Assembly (NCBI GenBank): GCA_938039675.1
Contig: CALHUI010000004.1
Coordinates: 1-64,000, forward strand
Length of the DNA: 64,000 nucleotides
Direction of reading: 5' to 3'
Source: an uncultured Cytophagales bacterium
GTDB lineage: Bacteria > Bacteroidota > Bacteroidia > Cytophagales > Thermoflexibacteraceae
The position numbers and the translations under genes were made by a program. The number at the start of each line of letters is the position of its first letter. Within the stretch, counting starts at the first letter, position 1. The notes below the pieces were generated by a model. It did no database searches. It saw nothing but the letters and a program-made list of their open reading frames with translations, and had not been told where the DNA came from. Positions 47,381-55,657 of the stretch are shown piece by piece.

Positions 47381-48520
47381 TTACCTGTCTGCAAAAGGAT
47401 TACTGAAACGTCTGTCCTGAATAAAAGTGCTGTCGGTAAGCATGTGGAGAAATGCCAGAATGGCGCGTTTTTCCTGTGCGGTCAAATGCAGTTTCACAGG
47501 CGCGTTATCATCTGTCCGAATTTCATTGCTTGCTTCAATAATCAGCGGGTCTAAGGTTCGGCTTATTTGCACGTGTTGGTCGTAATGCTCCAACACCTCT
47601 TCAAGCGTGCGGAATCTGCCGTCGTGCATGTAAGGTGCTGTCAAGGCAATATTGCGCAGCGATACGGCGCGAAATTTACCGCGGTCGTTAGGGTTATTGG
47701 TTACAGCCTGTAACCCGGGAGACAGCGCAGCATCGGTATCTAAACCGTTATTATGAAACCCTCTGAAAGCCGCCGGGTCGCCCTGCACAAGCGGCCCCAC
47801 GTGGCAATCGCCGCAGTTGCCGCCGCGCAGCCCGATTTCAGGAATCGGGTGAGTGAAAAACAGTTGAATACCTTGCAACTCTAATGAGTTAGGGCGATAT
47901 TCACCGCGCAAATAGCGGTCGTAGCGCGAGTTGGCGCTGATAAGTGTACGCTGGAACTGTGCCAGTGCTTTGGCAATATTCATCGGAGTGATTTGTTCAG
48001 AGCCAAAAACCTGCTTGAACCTCAGCGGATATTCCGGAATCGTCTGCAACTTGGCAGCAGCTTGGTCGGGCGGTAAGTTCATCTCATCGGGATGGCCGAT
48101 GGGAATAAGCGCCTGCTGCTCCAGCGAGGTTGCGCGCCCGTCCCAAAACAAGCGATTGACCCACATCAGGTTGGCCAGCGACATGCTGTTACGCACGCCT
48201 ATGCGCCCTTGTACGCCGCGGCTGAAACGATTATTATCGGAAAAAGCTGCGCTTTGCTGATGACAGGAGGCACAGGAAACGCGATTGTCGGATGAAAGGC
48301 GGGTGTCGTAGAACAACATGCGGCCAAGTTCTACCCCCTGTTCGGTGAGAGGATTGTCGGCCGGTATCTGAAAATTACGGCTGAAATAATCCGGAATTTG
48401 CAGATTGTACGGACGAAGGGGGGCATTTAAGTCAGCCTGCGGGTCTTCTTGCAAATTGCCTTTACTGCAAGACATCACAATGATGCTTACAAAAAAAACC
48501 ATAAAACGACCGTGCTTCAT
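47381..48520 (-). CDS. di-haem cytochrome c peroxidase / MauG family lipoprotein
   Basis: A 379-aa periplasm-facing lipoprotein (lipobox 'IIVMSC', Cys about 18). It carries two haem c sites: 'CASCHQQSAAFSD' (about 84-88) and 'CGDCHVGPLVQG' (about 240-245). Family motifs: 'GVELGRMLFYDTRLSSDNRVSCASCH', 'RNSMSLANLMWVNRLFWDGRA', 'FRAVSLRNIALTAPYMHDGRFRTLEEVLEHY'. It reduces hydrogen peroxide with electrons from a small cytochrome, or oxidises a protein partner as MauG does. Monocistronic. Confidence 0.93.
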   Translation of the reverse strand: MKHGRFMVFFVSIIVMSCSKGNLQEDPQADLNAPLRPYNLQIPDYFSRNFQIPADNPLTEQGVELGRMLFYDTRLSSDNRVSCASCHQQSAAFSDNNRFSRGVQGRIGVRNSMSLANLMWVNRLFWDGRATSLEQQALIPIGHPDEMNLPPDQAAAKLQTIPEYPLRFKQVFGSEQITPMNIAKALAQFQRTLISANSRYDRYLRGEYRPNSLELQGIQLFFTHPIPEIGLRGGNCGDCHVGPLVQGDPAAFRGFHNNGLDTDAALSPGLQAVTNNPNDRGKFRAVSLRNIALTAPYMHDGRFRTLEEVLEHYDQHVQISRTLDPLIIEASNEIRTDDNAPVKLHLTAQEKRAILAFLHMLTDSTFIQDRRFSNPFADR

Positions 48521-48723
48521 TACTTCAAAATGAAAAAAGAAAAATATAGTCGGAAATAGTGAACAACTGGCCTACTATAATTTCTACGGTAATCAGACCA
48601 ATACGATGCATAAGACCTATAATAAAAAAGTTCAACAATCAGGCAACTACCGTAACAAACTTGTCATACTATATAGTGAGGCGACTCAGTAACTTTGAAT
48701 TAGATGTGTAGGTTTGCATTTTT

Positions 48724-49188
48724 ATGAAACAATTTTGCCTGATACTTTTCGGGTGACTGTGTTTAGGGCTGGCCGCTGCCCATGCCCAAACCGATTCGCT
48801 GTTGAATCTACTTGTACAAGAAGATACAGCCACAATTTTTCTGCCCGAACGAATGATGCTGACGCAAGGACTGCTGTGGGGCAAAAAGGGATTGTTGCGC
48901 ATTTCCGGTGCTCCATTGACAGAGGCCGCATGCACCCGCGAACTGAAAGCACGTCGCACCATGCTTGTTTTGCATCAAGCGCCGGGGTATGCTACGCTGG
49001 GCGGCATGGTTGCGCAGGGTATTGTAGGGCAGCGACTATACAATAATTACAGCAGAGAACTGCGCAATGCACACGAAGGACTTGCCACAGGGATTACGGT
49101 AACATATTTTTTTACTGCGGCACTTTCCTTGCTTGCACCGCCGCCAATGATTAACCGAAAAAAAGACCACAACAGCACTACCCGGTAG
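48724..49188 (+). pseudogene. signal-peptide membrane protein with in-frame TGA and lost 3' end
   Basis: Read from ATG 48724: MKQFCLILFG, TGA (48754-48756), then LCLGLAAAHAQ, clearly one signal peptide split by a stop. The remaining ORF (48802 in the track) has 'RRTMLVLHQAPGYATLGGMVAQGIVG' and 'LRNAHEGLATGITVTYFFTAALSLLAPPPM', two membrane segments each with a His, like cytochrome b561-type haem proteins. The frame ends abruptly in 'RKKDHNSTTR', where the homologous fold should continue. About 75 bp later is a stray fragment 'LGAGGLRTYQTEINATGDRL', so a deletion probably joined two genes. Confidence 0.65.
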
Positions 49189-49283
49189 AGGGCTGAATTC
49201 CCTTGGTGCAGGGGGACTGCGCACTTACCAAACCGAAATTAATGCCACCGGCGACCGACTGACCATCCGAAATAACTAAGCGT

Positions 49284-49822
49284 ATGATTTGGCTATCTGT
49301 GTGGCTGATGCTGTTTGCCACAACCAATCGCACCATTAGGGCAGACAAGGCCGGCTCTTATATTTTTATTTTATTTCCTACAAAGCTGTTCATATGCTCC
49401 ACGCATGGGAAGGAAAAAACAAGCAGGTTGATTGTATCATCGTCTATAACGACGGCATCGGGCGCATAGAGAAAGTAGCGGTTGCCGCCAAAGTTGCCGA
49501 TTTTGACAGCGGCAACTCCAACCGCGACAGCCACACACTGGAAGTATTGGAAGCTCTGAAATATCCCAAAGTAACTTTTGTGAGCAATGCAATTACGTAC
49601 AGTTCCGACACTCTGGCAGAGGTGCAGGGCAGCCTGACTTTCCACAGTATCACCCGCGCGGTCAGTTTCCCTGTGGCACTTGTGAGGAATGGCAAAAATT
49701 TGCAAGTAAAAGGCAACTTTTCCATACAACTAACAGATTATCAGGTAAAACGGCCTTCATTTATGCTCATCCCGATTGATGACCGCATGGATTTGGAGTT
49801 TTATATGGAGTTTGCGATTTAA
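49284..49822 (+). pseudogene. YceI-like periplasmic protein with N-terminal frameshift
   Basis: The first frame gives a signal peptide 'MIWLSVWLMLFATTNRTIRADKAGS'. The second (track ORF 49394) gives the YceI-like body 'HAWEGKNKQVDCIIVYN', 'VAAKVADFDSGNSNRDSHTLEVLEALKYPKVTF' and 'GNFSIQLTDYQVKRPSFML'. The frames join in the T-rich stretch near 49365-49380, where 'FISYKAVHMLHAWEG' would be expected, so a small indel separates signal from body. YceI proteins are lipocalin-like carriers of polyprenoids. Adjacent to another damaged gene. Confidence 0.7.
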
Positions 49823-49845
49823 TCTTGGCAATTCATCTGCTACCG

Positions 49846-50406
49846 TTACTGGTTGTATTGGTTCATGGTAGGCGTAATGCCTACTGTACAGAACGACAAT
49901 ACTATATCCTGCGCTCGTTGCAGAAGCAGTGGTATCTCTGCCATTTCTTCAGCATTGAACTTACTCAATACATAGTCTGCCTGACGGCCTTTGAGGTAAT
50001 TGTTGCCAATGCCGAATCGCAAGCGGGCATACTGCTGCGTACCTAAAACGGCTTCTATATCCTTCAACCCGTTGTGCCCGGCACTGCTGCCCGAAGGCCG
50101 CAGACGCATCTTGCCGAAAGGCAGTGCCAAATCGTCCACAATCACCAGCAGATTTTCCACAGGCACTTTGTATTGCTGCAACCAATAGTTCACAGCTTTG
50201 CCGCTGAGGTTCATGTAGGTTGTAGGCTTGATGAGGTAAATTGTGCGCCCTTTTTGTTTGAACTCGCAAGTATAAGCCAACTTTTCAAAGGAAAAAGATG
50301 CTTCATGGTGCTTAGCCAGTGCATCAACCACCATGAAGCCGATATTGTGGCGCGTTTCATGATATTCGGGGCCTATGTTACCCAGTCCTGCTATCAGGTA
50401 TTTCAT
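49846..50406 (-). CDS. pth: peptidyl-tRNA hydrolase
   Basis: A 186-aa hydrolase recycling peptidyl-tRNA. '[22 protein letters not shown]' has the N-terminal Asn and catalytic His (about 20). '[13 protein letters not shown]' and '[30 protein letters not shown]' (catalytic Asp about 94) follow, then 'RLRFGIGN'. Start at MKYLIA (50406) preferred over the track's MVMKYL. Located 18 bp after the DUF1573 gene, so they share a transcript. Confidence 0.95.
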   Translation of the reverse strand: MKYLIAGLGNIGPEYHETRHNIGFMVVDALAKHHEASFSFEKLAYTCEFKQKGRTIYLIKPTTYMNLSGKAVNYWLQQYKVPVENLLVIVDDLALPFGKMRLRPSGSSAGHNGLKDIEAVLGTQQYARLRFGIGNNYLKGRQADYVLSKFNAEEMAEIPLLLQRAQDIVLSFCTVGITPTMNQYNQ

Positions 50407-50423
50407 GACCAAAAAAACGGGGG

Positions 50424-50945
50424 TTAGTTTCTTCTCAACGGGCGACCATCGCTGAGCGGTTGCACGACCCCTGTCATACCCAAAATAGTGCTGCCGCCCT
50501 GCACATTGGCAAACACGGTGGTAATTTTATTTTGTTGCCCTTCTTTGCCGCTGCTGTCAAATTCCAATACAATTTGACCTTTGCCGCCCGGAGGAACAGG
50601 GTCTTTGGTATAATCTGCCGCCGTACAGCCACATTGCGGTTGCACTTGCGAAATCACCAACGGAATTTTTCCCGTGTTGATGAACTGATAAGCATAGCGA
50701 ACTTTCTTACCCTGCTCAATTGTGCCGAAATTGTACTCCTGTGTTTCAAACTGAAACTGAGCAAACTCAGCAGGCTGAGCAGCAGCCTCCGAAGTTGCCG
50801 GAGCGGTAGTTTCGGTAGCTATCGGCTGGCCTACCGATGTTTCCATTGCGGCAGTGGCCTTGCTTTGTTGTTCTTCTGCCTTGGGCGAACAGCCTGCCTG
50901 CGCCAATGCGATTGCAAGCAGGCAGATGGTTACTTGAGTTTTCAT
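50424..50945 (-). CDS. DUF1573 domain lipoprotein
   Basis: A 173-aa lipoprotein from ATG 50945 ([19 protein letters not shown], lipobox AQAGC). A Ser/Thr/Ala/Glu-rich linker (about 20-65) leads to the DUF1573 Ig-like domain: '[53 protein letters not shown]', with the family's CGCT motif. Surface or periplasmic role unknown; common in Bacteroidota. The track's extra 21 residues upstream overlap the promoter region. Confidence 0.88.
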   Translation of the reverse strand: MKTQVTICLLAIALAQAGCSPKAEEQQSKATAAMETSVGQPIATETTAPATSEAAAQPAEFAQFQFETQEYNFGTIEQGKKVRYAYQFINTGKIPLVISQVQPQCGCTAADYTKDPVPPGGKGQIVLEFDSSGKEGQQNKITTVFANVQGGSTILGMTGVVQPLSDGRPLRRN

Positions 50946-50967
50946 ATGCAATGATTGATTCTTCCGA

Positions 50968-50998
50968 TTTTCAAGTTGTTGAGCTTGTGTTAACTTTG
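50968..50998 (+). promoter_or_regulatory. promoter of waaA
   Basis: TTT, 20-nt spacer, TAACTTTG (exact -7). Predicted start near 51004, which excludes the ATG at 51000 and favours the TTG start of waaA at 51025. Confidence 0.55.
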
Positions 50999-51007
50999 TA
51001 TGCTTCA

Positions 51008-51038
51008 CAAAATTATCCTGCTCATTGCTGCTTTACAA
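51008..51038 (-). promoter_or_regulatory. promoter of DUF1573-pth
   Basis: Minus-strand TTG, 20-nt spacer, TAATTTTG (exact -7). It overlaps the waaA start codon and lies 10 bp from the opposing waaA -7 box, so the two divergent promoters should compete for polymerase. Confidence 0.65.
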
Positions 51039-52293
51039 TTTGTTTTTATTTATTTATCGCATCGGTTTGCGGATTGCGGCTCTGTTTAACCAAAAAGCAT
51101 CGGATTTTTTGGAAGACCGCAAACAACAGGCTTGTTTATGGGAAGAAATTTTTACCAATCACTCCTATCGGGTTGTATGGTTTCACTGTGCATCGCTAGG
51201 GGAGTTTGAACAAGGCAGACCGGTTATTGAGGCCTTTCGCAAAGCATATCCGAACCACAAGGTACTGCTCACTTTTTTTTCGCCAAGTGGCTACCACATA
51301 CGCAAGGACTATGAACAGGCAGACTGGGTGCTCTACCTGCCGCTCGATTCTCCCCGACAGGCACGGCGATTGGTCAATCTGGTTCGCCCTGAGTTGGTGC
51401 TGTTCGTAAAATACGAGTTTTGGTATTACTACCTGCGTGAATTGAGCCGTCAAGATGTCCCTGTATTGCTTTTTGCCGCCATCTTTCGCCCCTCACAATT
51501 GTTTTTTAAGCCCTATGGCGGATTTTACAGGCAAATGCTGCATTTCTTCCGCGAAATACACGTGCAGGACAATACTTCGCAGCAACTACTGCAATCCATG
51601 CACATCAACCATGTAACGGTATCGGGCGATACGCGCACAGACCGCGTGGCACAAATTGCGGATGCAGCAGCACCTGTAAGCATTGCCGCACACTTTGCCT
51701 ATGAAAGCAAGGTAGTAGTTATGGGCAGCCTCTGGCCTGATGACTGGGCGGTTATTGGCAAAGACGTGCGGCAACTGATTACCCGTTGTAAGTTCATTAT
51801 TGCACCGCATGAAATCAGCGAAAGTTTCCTGCAAGACATAGAAAAAGTATTTGGGCAGGGAGGTGCTGTCCGCTATTCGACCTTGTTGCAAACAGGCTTA
51901 GAAGGTCTGCACCACACCCGCGCCTTGCTGATTGACAATGTGGGTTTACTGAACCGCCTGTACATATACGGCACGGTTGCCTATGTTGGCGGTGGCTTTA
52001 AAAACGGCCTGCACAATATTCTGGAACCGGCTGCTTTTGGTGTACCCGTCGTATTCGGCAACCGCAAATATCGACAGTTTCGCGAAGCCAATGAATTGCT
52101 GGCACAAGGAGGCGCCTTCACCATTGCCGGCACAGGCGAGCTCGCCGCCATCATCAGCAAATGGTTAAGTGATGCGGATGCTTACCAAAAAGCGTCTGCG
52201 GCATGTGAGGCCTATGTCAAGCGAAATGTAGGTGCCACGCAAAAAGTAATGGCGAGCATACAAGCCTATCTAAATCACTCCTTACAGCCTTGA
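51025..52293 (+). CDS. waaA: 3-deoxy-D-manno-octulosonic acid transferase
   Basis: A 422-aa inner-membrane glycosyltransferase (GT30) adding Kdo to lipid A. An N-terminal membrane helix (MLLYNLFLFIYRIGLRI) precedes the GT-B fold: 'VVWFHCASLGEFEQGRPVI' (catalytic Glu about 60), 'LPLDSPRQARRLVNLVRPELVLFVKYEFWYYYL', and 'YVGGGFKNGLHNILEPAAFGVPVVFGNRKYRQFREANELL'. The TTG start is supported by the promoter position. Overlaps the next gene by 4 bp. Confidence 0.93.
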   Translation: MLLYNLFLFIYRIGLRIAALFNQKASDFLEDRKQQACLWEEIFTNHSYRVVWFHCASLGEFEQGRPVIEAFRKAYPNHKVLLTFFSPSGYHIRKDYEQADWVLYLPLDSPRQARRLVNLVRPELVLFVKYEFWYYYLRELSRQDVPVLLFAAIFRPSQLFFKPYGGFYRQMLHFFREIHVQDNTSQQLLQSMHINHVTVSGDTRTDRVAQIADAAAPVSIAAHFAYESKVVVMGSLWPDDWAVIGKDVRQLITRCKFIIAPHEISESFLQDIEKVFGQGGAVRYSTLLQTGLEGLHHTRALLIDNVGLLNRLYIYGTVAYVGGGFKNGLHNILEPAAFGVPVVFGNRKYRQFREANELLAQGGAFTIAGTGELAAIISKWLSDADAYQKASAACEAYVKRNVGATQKVMASIQAYLNHSLQP

Positions 52294-53030
52294 AATGTTT
52301 TTTTCGCATATCGTTGTTGCTTTTCCTGCTGTTGCTGACAGCAATAGGCATTTACATTGTGTTGAGACCCGGCTATTTCCGCTGCCTGAATATCAGCCGT
52401 GAAAAAGTGGAAATGATTGCACCCAACGTGTACGTTACGCCGCAGATGCCGATGGAAATGCGCGATACGCTGTTGCTACATTTGCAAAAAGCAAGCAAGC
52501 GAATCAGCAATTTTTTTGGCTCGCAGCAAGCACACCCCGTAGTCATTGCCGGGCATGACTTGCAGGCCATCCGCTACTTTGGCGCAGCGAACGCACGTAC
52601 CGGGCTTACACATTTAGCCGTTACAGGGGCTTACATCGTGTTAGAACCGGACGGTATCAATACGGACGTTCTAGCGCACGAACTTTGCCACGCCGAGCTG
52701 ATGGCACGGGTGGGCTGGTGGAATCGCACATTTGAAGTGCCTGCTTGGTTTGATGAAGGGCTTGCCATGTTGCTCGACGAGCGTTTTCCCGAGGCAGAAG
52801 CCGAGTGGGAAGCATTCACCCAACATGGCCGATACGCGCCGCCGCTACATACTATCAGCAGCAACCGCCGTTTTTTCGGCAACCCGCACCATGTGTACGT
52901 GAATTACCTGACCGCACGCCACGAAGTAAATAACTGGTATGCCAAACAACAGCAACAAGGGCTGCTCATGCTTTGCCAATGCCTCAATGAAGGCACGCCT
53001 TTTGAGAAATGTTACGGTTTACAACAATGA
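52290..53030 (+). CDS. membrane-anchored HExxH metallopeptidase-like protein
   Basis: A 246-aa protein from a TTG start overlapping the waaA stop (TTGA). An N-terminal membrane helix (about 5-25) anchors a domain with 'VLAHELCHAELMARVGW' (zinc HExxH about 129-133) and 'PAWFDEGLAMLLDERF', the Glu-zincin third ligand region. This combination is the peptidase-MA pattern. The polypeptide ends soon after, so it is a minimal catalytic unit. Substrate unknown. Its last 12 bp overlap the convergent pseudogene. Confidence 0.75.
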   Translation: MKCFFRISLLLFLLLLTAIGIYIVLRPGYFRCLNISREKVEMIAPNVYVTPQMPMEMRDTLLLHLQKASKRISNFFGSQQAHPVVIAGHDLQAIRYFGAANARTGLTHLAVTGAYIVLEPDGINTDVLAHELCHAELMARVGWWNRTFEVPAWFDEGLAMLLDERFPEAEAEWEAFTQHGRYAPPLHTISSNRRFFGNPHHVYVNYLTARHEVNNWYAKQQQQGLLMLCQCLNEGTPFEKCYGLQQ

Positions 53031-53571
53031 AGACTGAATATCTTCGGCCGATTGCCCGATAATGGCTTTTTCTTCTTTGCGTTGCAGCGATTGCTGTGCC
53101 TGACCGGCAGCAAGCCATGCCAAAGATGCGTGCAAATCTGCTATGATTTGGTCTTTTTCGGACAACAGAGCATTTAGTCCCTCCTGTACCGATTTCCACT
53201 CCTGTTCTTTGCGTGCCCAATAAACACGCATCACTTCCATTTCGTTCTCACCGGCATCCAACTGAATATTCAACTGTCTGATTTTGTTGGCCATCTTTTG
53301 CTTTTCTTTTTCCGCATTGAGTTTGTAAATCAGCAATTCCTGCTGTGCCTCTTACAATTTGCGGCTCATAACAGACACCTGCTGCGATGATTTGCGCATT
53401 TTGTAATTAGTATCATCCTCCAACTCATCGGCTTCCATTTGCAATTGTTCATAGTCATTCTCCAACTTTGCCAAACGCCTTTGCGTAAAAAGAAATAGGT
53501 TAAAGTTGCGCCGAAGACTGCTGCCAACGCAATCCACAATAAAAAGGGAAAGGGAAAAGCAAAGACTCCAT
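53019..53571 (-). pseudogene. membrane-anchored coiled-coil protein, broken
   Basis: Protein-like sequence runs from ATG 53571 (MESLLFPFP), shifts frame into 'WIALAAVFGATLTYFFLRK', and shifts again into 'RRLAKLENDYEQLQMEADELEDD'. It reaches '...SVMSRKL', TAA (53352-53354), and continues in frame as 'EAQQELLIYKLNAEKEKQKM' to the end. One N-terminal membrane helix and a ~150-residue coiled coil. Two frameshifts and one stop. Function unknown. The track shows only the two longest pieces. Confidence 0.75.
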
Positions 53572-53786
53572 GGTATAATTAAAGGTTGTTTAGTGAAAAA
53601 AGCAGGCAAGTGCGTTAAGGCTAAAAATGAGTTATAGACAAATCAAACAGAAAAACAGTCTCATGTGATTAGAGTACAAACAAAAAACGAAAAAAGCTAA
53701 TTTTTGCGCAACTTTTTTATAACCTGCCATGATTTGAGCAGTGATGGAAAATCTGCGAATTTTGCCGCCTCACATCTGCCTGCTTT

Positions 53787-54806
53787 ATGAAAGAAAAAGC
53801 CATTTCGGTGCTTAAATATATCCTCACACTTGCCGTAGCCATTGGGTTGTTCTGGATGCTTTATCGCAATCAGGACTTCGGCGAACTTTGGCGCAACCTC
53901 TCACAAGCCCGCTGGGAATGGATTGCCGTATCCATTATCTTATCGTTGACCGCACACCTAAGCAGGGGCATTCGCTGGGCTATCATGCTCAAACCTTTGG
54001 GTTACAACGCCGGTGACGTGCCTGCCTTTATTGCCGTCATGATAGGCTATCTGGCCAACTTAGTTGTGCCGAGGATGGGCGAGGTGAGCCGCAGCGCCGT
54101 ACTCCAACGCATGAGAGACATTCCCTTCCAAGTATCTTTCGGTGCAGTCATTGCCGAGCGCGTTTTTGACTTATTTATGCTTGTGCTGTTTACGCTCGGG
54201 GCGTTGTGGCTAGAATCTGACCGCCTCAGCGATTTTCTTATGCAAATTTTCGGTGGCAATGCACAAGGTAATGTACTCAACAAAGGCCTCTTGCTCGGAG
54301 GCATGGCATTGGTTGCCCTTGGCGGTGTTGCCATTGCATATGCCACCCGCTCCTACTGGATAAAACTCATGTGGGCACAAAAAATCATTGGCTTTCTCAA
54401 AGGGCTGAAAGACGGCGTACTATCTGTGCTGCAACTTTCCACTGCCCAACGCATCGGTTTTTTGCTGCACACAGTCGTTATCTGGGCTTGTTATTATCTG
54501 ACTTCGTATGTGCTGTTTTTTGCCCTACCGGCCACCGAGCAACTGGACTGGCACTGCGCACTTGCCATTTTGATGATGAGCGGCATTAGCATTGTAGCAC
54601 CCGTGCAAGGAGGCATCGGAGTTTACCACTTGTTTGTAACTGCCACACTGTCAGCTTATGGTATTGCACAAATCCCCGCACAGGAGTTTGCTTTTATGGC
54701 ACACAGCTCACAATTGCTGTCTTACATTTTTTTTGGCGTGTTGGCACTGGGTGCAAGCCTGCTTTTCAAACCAGAAGCAAAAAATGACAAAATGGCAGCA
54801 TCGTAA
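53787..54806 (+). CDS. flippase-like membrane protein (UPF0104 / LPG synthase TM region)
   Basis: A 339-aa polytopic protein with about eight segments. Family features: 'GELWRNLSQARWEWIAVSIILSLTAHLSRGIRWAIML' at the N-terminus, 'YLANLVVPRMGEVSRSAVLQRMRDIPFQVSFGAVIAERVFDLFMLV' (about 85-130), and 'APVQGGIGVYHLFV' late. It corresponds to the lysylphosphatidylglycerol-synthetase TM region without the aminoacyl-transferase domain, so a lipid-flipping or glycolipid-related role is likely. No partner gene identifies the substrate. Confidence 0.85.
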   Translation: MKEKAISVLKYILTLAVAIGLFWMLYRNQDFGELWRNLSQARWEWIAVSIILSLTAHLSRGIRWAIMLKPLGYNAGDVPAFIAVMIGYLANLVVPRMGEVSRSAVLQRMRDIPFQVSFGAVIAERVFDLFMLVLFTLGALWLESDRLSDFLMQIFGGNAQGNVLNKGLLLGGMALVALGGVAIAYATRSYWIKLMWAQKIIGFLKGLKDGVLSVLQLSTAQRIGFLLHTVVIWACYYLTSYVLFFALPATEQLDWHCALAILMMSGISIVAPVQGGIGVYHLFVTATLSAYGIAQIPAQEFAFMAHSSQLLSYIFFGVLALGASLLFKPEAKNDKMAAS

Positions 54807-54861
54807 CTTGCGCATTTGATTTGCGTTGTATATTATTACAGTTAAACAAGGAGAAAAAGCT

Positions 54862-55536
54862 ATGTTGATACTTTCGTTAATTATTATGGCGGTTAGCTGG
54901 GCAGTACAGGCAAGGCTGAAAAACAGATTCCGCACCTATGCCATGACCCCGCTCAGTTCCGGCATGAGCGGCGCTGAAATTGCACACAAAATGCTGATAG
55001 ACAACCGCATTTATGATGTAGAAATCACTTGCATACCCGGTCAGCTGACTGACCACTATAACCCGGCCGATAAAACCATCAACCTGAGCGAAGAGGTATT
55101 CTATGGTCGCAATGCCGCTGCTGCTGCCGTAGCTGCTCACGAAACAGGGCATGCCGTGCAACATGCAACCGCATACAGTTTCCTCGAGATGCGTTCTAAG
55201 CTCGTTCCCGTGGTAAGTTTTGCTTCCAATTGGGTAACATGGATTTTGCTAGCAGGCATCTTCCTGATGCAGGTAACACCTCTGCCCTTATACATTGGCG
55301 TAGGCTTGTTTGCCATGATTACCTTGTTCAGCGTCATCACGCTGCCCGTAGAATTTGACGCAAGCAATCGCGCCGTGCAATGGTTAAACAATGCCCGTAT
55401 TGTCAATAGAGAAGAGTATGGAATGGCTAAGGATGCTCTTTGGTGGGCAGCTATGACCTACGTAGTAGCGGCCATCGGCTCTATTGCCACACTATTGTAC
55501 TATGTAATGATGTTGTTCGGCAGAAACGACGACTAA
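54862..55536 (+). CDS. zinc metallopeptidase, YugP-like
   Basis: A 224-aa membrane protein. 'AAVAAHETGHAVQHATAYSFLEMRSKLVPVVSFAS' carries HExGH (about 93) and following family motif. N-terminal 'GMSGAEIAHKMLIDNRIYDVEI' and 'DHYNPADKTINLSEEVFYG', then three membrane segments, are all YugP (DUF neutral zinc metallopeptidase) features. The start is decided by a strong AAGGAG eight bases before ATG 54862; the track's 54826 start is upstream of it. Followed by a terminator. Confidence 0.9.
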   Translation: MLILSLIIMAVSWAVQARLKNRFRTYAMTPLSSGMSGAEIAHKMLIDNRIYDVEITCIPGQLTDHYNPADKTINLSEEVFYGRNAAAAAVAAHETGHAVQHATAYSFLEMRSKLVPVVSFASNWVTWILLAGIFLMQVTPLPLYIGVGLFAMITLFSVITLPVEFDASNRAVQWLNNARIVNREEYGMAKDALWWAAMTYVVAAIGSIATLLYYVMMLFGRNDD

Positions 55537-55553
55537 TCAGACTTAGTACACCT

Positions 55554-55591
55554 AAAAAGGCGAACGGCTTATTGGCTGTTTGCCTTTTTTT
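55554..55591 (+). terminator. intrinsic terminator after yugP-like gene
   Basis: AAAAAGGCGAAC / GTTTGCCTTTTTTT, one mismatch, 12-nt loop, seven T residues. Confidence 0.8.
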
Positions 55592-55607
55592 ATTGTTATC
55601 CACATAC

Positions 55608-55651
55608 TTGCAATTGAGTTGCATTTACTTATTTTTGCAACTCAATTGCAA
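55608..55651 (+). promoter_or_regulatory. promoter bracketed by a 16-bp inverted repeat (candidate metalloregulator operator)
   Basis: TTG (55608), 19-nt spacer, TATTTTTG (55630-55637) is a perfect Bacteroidota promoter. It is flanked by TTGCAATTGAGTTGCA (55608-55623) and its exact reverse complement TGCAACTCAATTGCAA (55636-55651). Each arm is itself a TTGCAA-N5-TTGCA(A) palindrome, so there are two dimer-sized sites, one over the -33 and one at the start site. The layout suggests tight repression, for example by a Fur/Zur-family protein. Confidence 0.7.
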
Positions 55652-55657
55652 AATTAG

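Noticed and set aside
48546-48692. Protein-like open stretch (...YYNFYGNQTNTMHKTYNKK...) between the peroxidase and the b561-like pseudogene
   Set aside because: No start codon or ribosome site in frame. It may be a gene fragment, but it is too short to annotate.
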